64,000 nt of DNA from an uncultured bacterium (GTDB lineage Bacteria > Spirochaetota > Leptospiria > Leptospirales > Leptonemataceae), in contig CALFVU010000005.1 of NCBI GenBank assembly GCA_937928085.1, positions 60,641 through 124,640 of the forward strand, given 5' to 3'. Below the pieces are notes generated by a model. The model saw only the letters and a list, made by a program, of their open reading frames with translations, was not told the origin of the DNA and ran no database searches. Shown one piece after another: positions 63,147-64,000 of the stretch. Position 1 is the stretch's first letter; every line of letters starts with the position of its first letter. A program made the translations under genes and the position numbers.

Positions 63147-63767
63147 TTATTTACTATAAAACTCCACGATTTTTTGAATATTAATCCTTGGATCTATAGG
63201 TATATCTGAAATAGTTTCGATTCCCAAAAATGTACCGGAAAATCCATCTTGTAAAATTTCTAAATAAGGAACTGGTTTGATTTTTCCATCCAGTCTTTTT
63301 AAAGATTCTTGAATTCTCATTAATTTTCTTGAACTTTCTTTTACACTAATTATATCACCCTTTTTTACTAAATAACTTGGAATAGTAACCCTTTTGCCAT
63401 TAACTTCTATATGCCCATGACTTATTAATTGTCTTGCATCATATACTGATTTAGCAAAACAAAGTCTATATACAACAGTCATCAACCTGCTTTCGAGTAA
63501 TTTAAGAAAATTATCTGCTGTATTACCATGCATTGTTGATGCTTTTTCAAAAGTTCTGTAAAATTGTTTCTCCATTAAACCGTAATAAAACCTTAATTTT
63601 TGCTTTTCTAGTAATTGCTCACCATAAGAAGATTTCTTTTTTCTTAAACTTTTAGGTCTATGGCCGGGAGGAAATGGTCTTTTTATAGAAGGGCATTTAG
63701 GATCATTAAATAAACAAAAACCAGCGGATCTACAAATTTTATGTCTGGGTTTTCTTAAAGTAGCCAA
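63147..63767 (-). CDS. rpsD: 30S ribosomal protein S4
   Basis: The 206-residue protein has the S4 N-terminal domain and the S4 RNA-binding domain (LESRLMTVVYRLCFAKSVYDARQLISHGHIEVNGKRVTIPSYLVKKGD). The N-terminus holds three Cys (CRSAGFCLFNDPKC), suggesting a C+ zinc-binding form, though one of the usual four ligands is not evident. It uses a TTG start with AAGGAG upstream. Here it stands alone rather than in the S13-S11-S4-rpoA operon. Confidence 0.94.
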   Translation of the reverse strand: MATLRKPRHKICRSAGFCLFNDPKCPSIKRPFPPGHRPKSLRKKKSSYGEQLLEKQKLRFYYGLMEKQFYRTFEKASTMHGNTADNFLKLLESRLMTVVYRLCFAKSVYDARQLISHGHIEVNGKRVTIPSYLVKKGDIISVKESSRKLMRIQESLKRLDGKIKPVPYLEILQDGFSGTFLGIETISDIPIDPRINIQKIVEFYSK

Positions 63768-63968
63768 TTTTATCTCCTTATCATATACTAACTAGATTCA
63801 ACCAAAAAAAAAATAATATAGATTATGTAAAGTATAAAAAACATCAAATCATTTATTTTATGATATCCCTTAAACCTTAATGAAATTTTTCATAACGATG
63901 TATTATTTGAGTTTGATGTATAAAAGATTTGACTAAGAATTATAGCGGAAAAATTTTGATATTGGGTA

Positions 63969-64000
63969 GCCCAGGTAGCTCAGTCGGTAGAGCAGAGGAC
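63969..64000 (+). tRNA. 5' part of a tRNA gene, probably tRNA-Phe (cut by window end)
   Basis: The last 32 bases read GCCCAGG for the acceptor strand, then TAGCTCAGTCGGTAGAGCA for the D arm, and the first anticodon-stem strand GAGGA followed by C32. The D arm is canonical. The GCCC start and GAGGA-C stem fit tRNA-Phe best, but the anticodon lies beyond the window. Confidence 0.8.

Overview
This window is a very AT-rich (below 30% GC by eye), densely packed bacterial chromosome segment. It most probably comes from a spirochaete of the Leptospira-like branch. The main clues are an flhF-flhG-membrane protein-fliA-flaG motility block, the metY-metX-metW methionine operon, a pheA-tyrA-cmk-rpsA-TPR-hisG operon, a porin-like outer-membrane protein and several probable lipoproteins. 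The assignment is inferred from gene content and order; no rRNA gene is present. There is no CRISPR array, insertion sequence or prophage.

Layout. 1-8.3 kb: a huge single-chain acetyl/acyl-CoA carboxylase (BC-BCCP-central-CT, laid out like the eukaryotic enzyme), divergent from a stand-alone acyltransferase of the fungal/mycobacterial FAS-I type, which overlaps a NamZ-type muramidase gene. 8.6-12.3 kb: a small SMR-like transporter, a DUF2905 protein, two probable lipoproteins and a dGTPase-like HD enzyme. 12.3-18.7 kb: metYXW facing away from ileS. 19-26.9 kb: GH1 glycosidase, a GC-elevated candidate non-coding RNA, glyS, a FabG-like reductase, a Xer recombinase, an M50B-like membrane peptidase and mnmC. 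27-32.5 kb: a ttrBCA-like respiratory molybdoenzyme operon ending in a strong terminator. 32.5-41 kb: an M23 peptidase facing a long minus-strand series (eno-ftsB/divIC-like, pheA-tyrA-cmk-rpsA-TPR-hisG). 41-50.6 kb: leuB with a lone receiver domain, a free-standing lipoyl domain and an SMR-like protein; a rhomboid protease; bactofilin-thrB-dsbA; an Mrp ATPase; an Mpo1-like protein. 50.6-53.8 kb: an eroded pseudogene, then a GMC oxidoreductase and a short-chain dehydrogenase that converge on a shared hairpin. 53.9-58.7 kb: a four-gene overlapping cluster (response regulator, HEAT protein, two unknown secreted or membrane proteins), a porin and a small sigma factor. 58.9-63.8 kb: the motility block and rpsD. 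The last 32 bases begin a tRNA, probably tRNA-Phe.

How it fits together. Most genes are housekeeping: amino-acid biosynthesis (Met, Thr, Leu, Phe/Tyr, His), translation (ileS, glyS, rpsA, rpsD, mnmC), glycolysis and cell-envelope upkeep. The distinctive parts are the eukaryote-like carboxylase paired with a FAS-I-type acyltransferase, the tetrathionate-reductase-like complex whose two Tat-like signals both read SRK instead of SRR, the orphan lipoyl-domain protein, the candidate RNA near 20.7 kb, and the overlapping cluster at 53.9-56.4 kb. Genes overlap often, and several terminator hairpins include the stop codon, which points to a compact genome.
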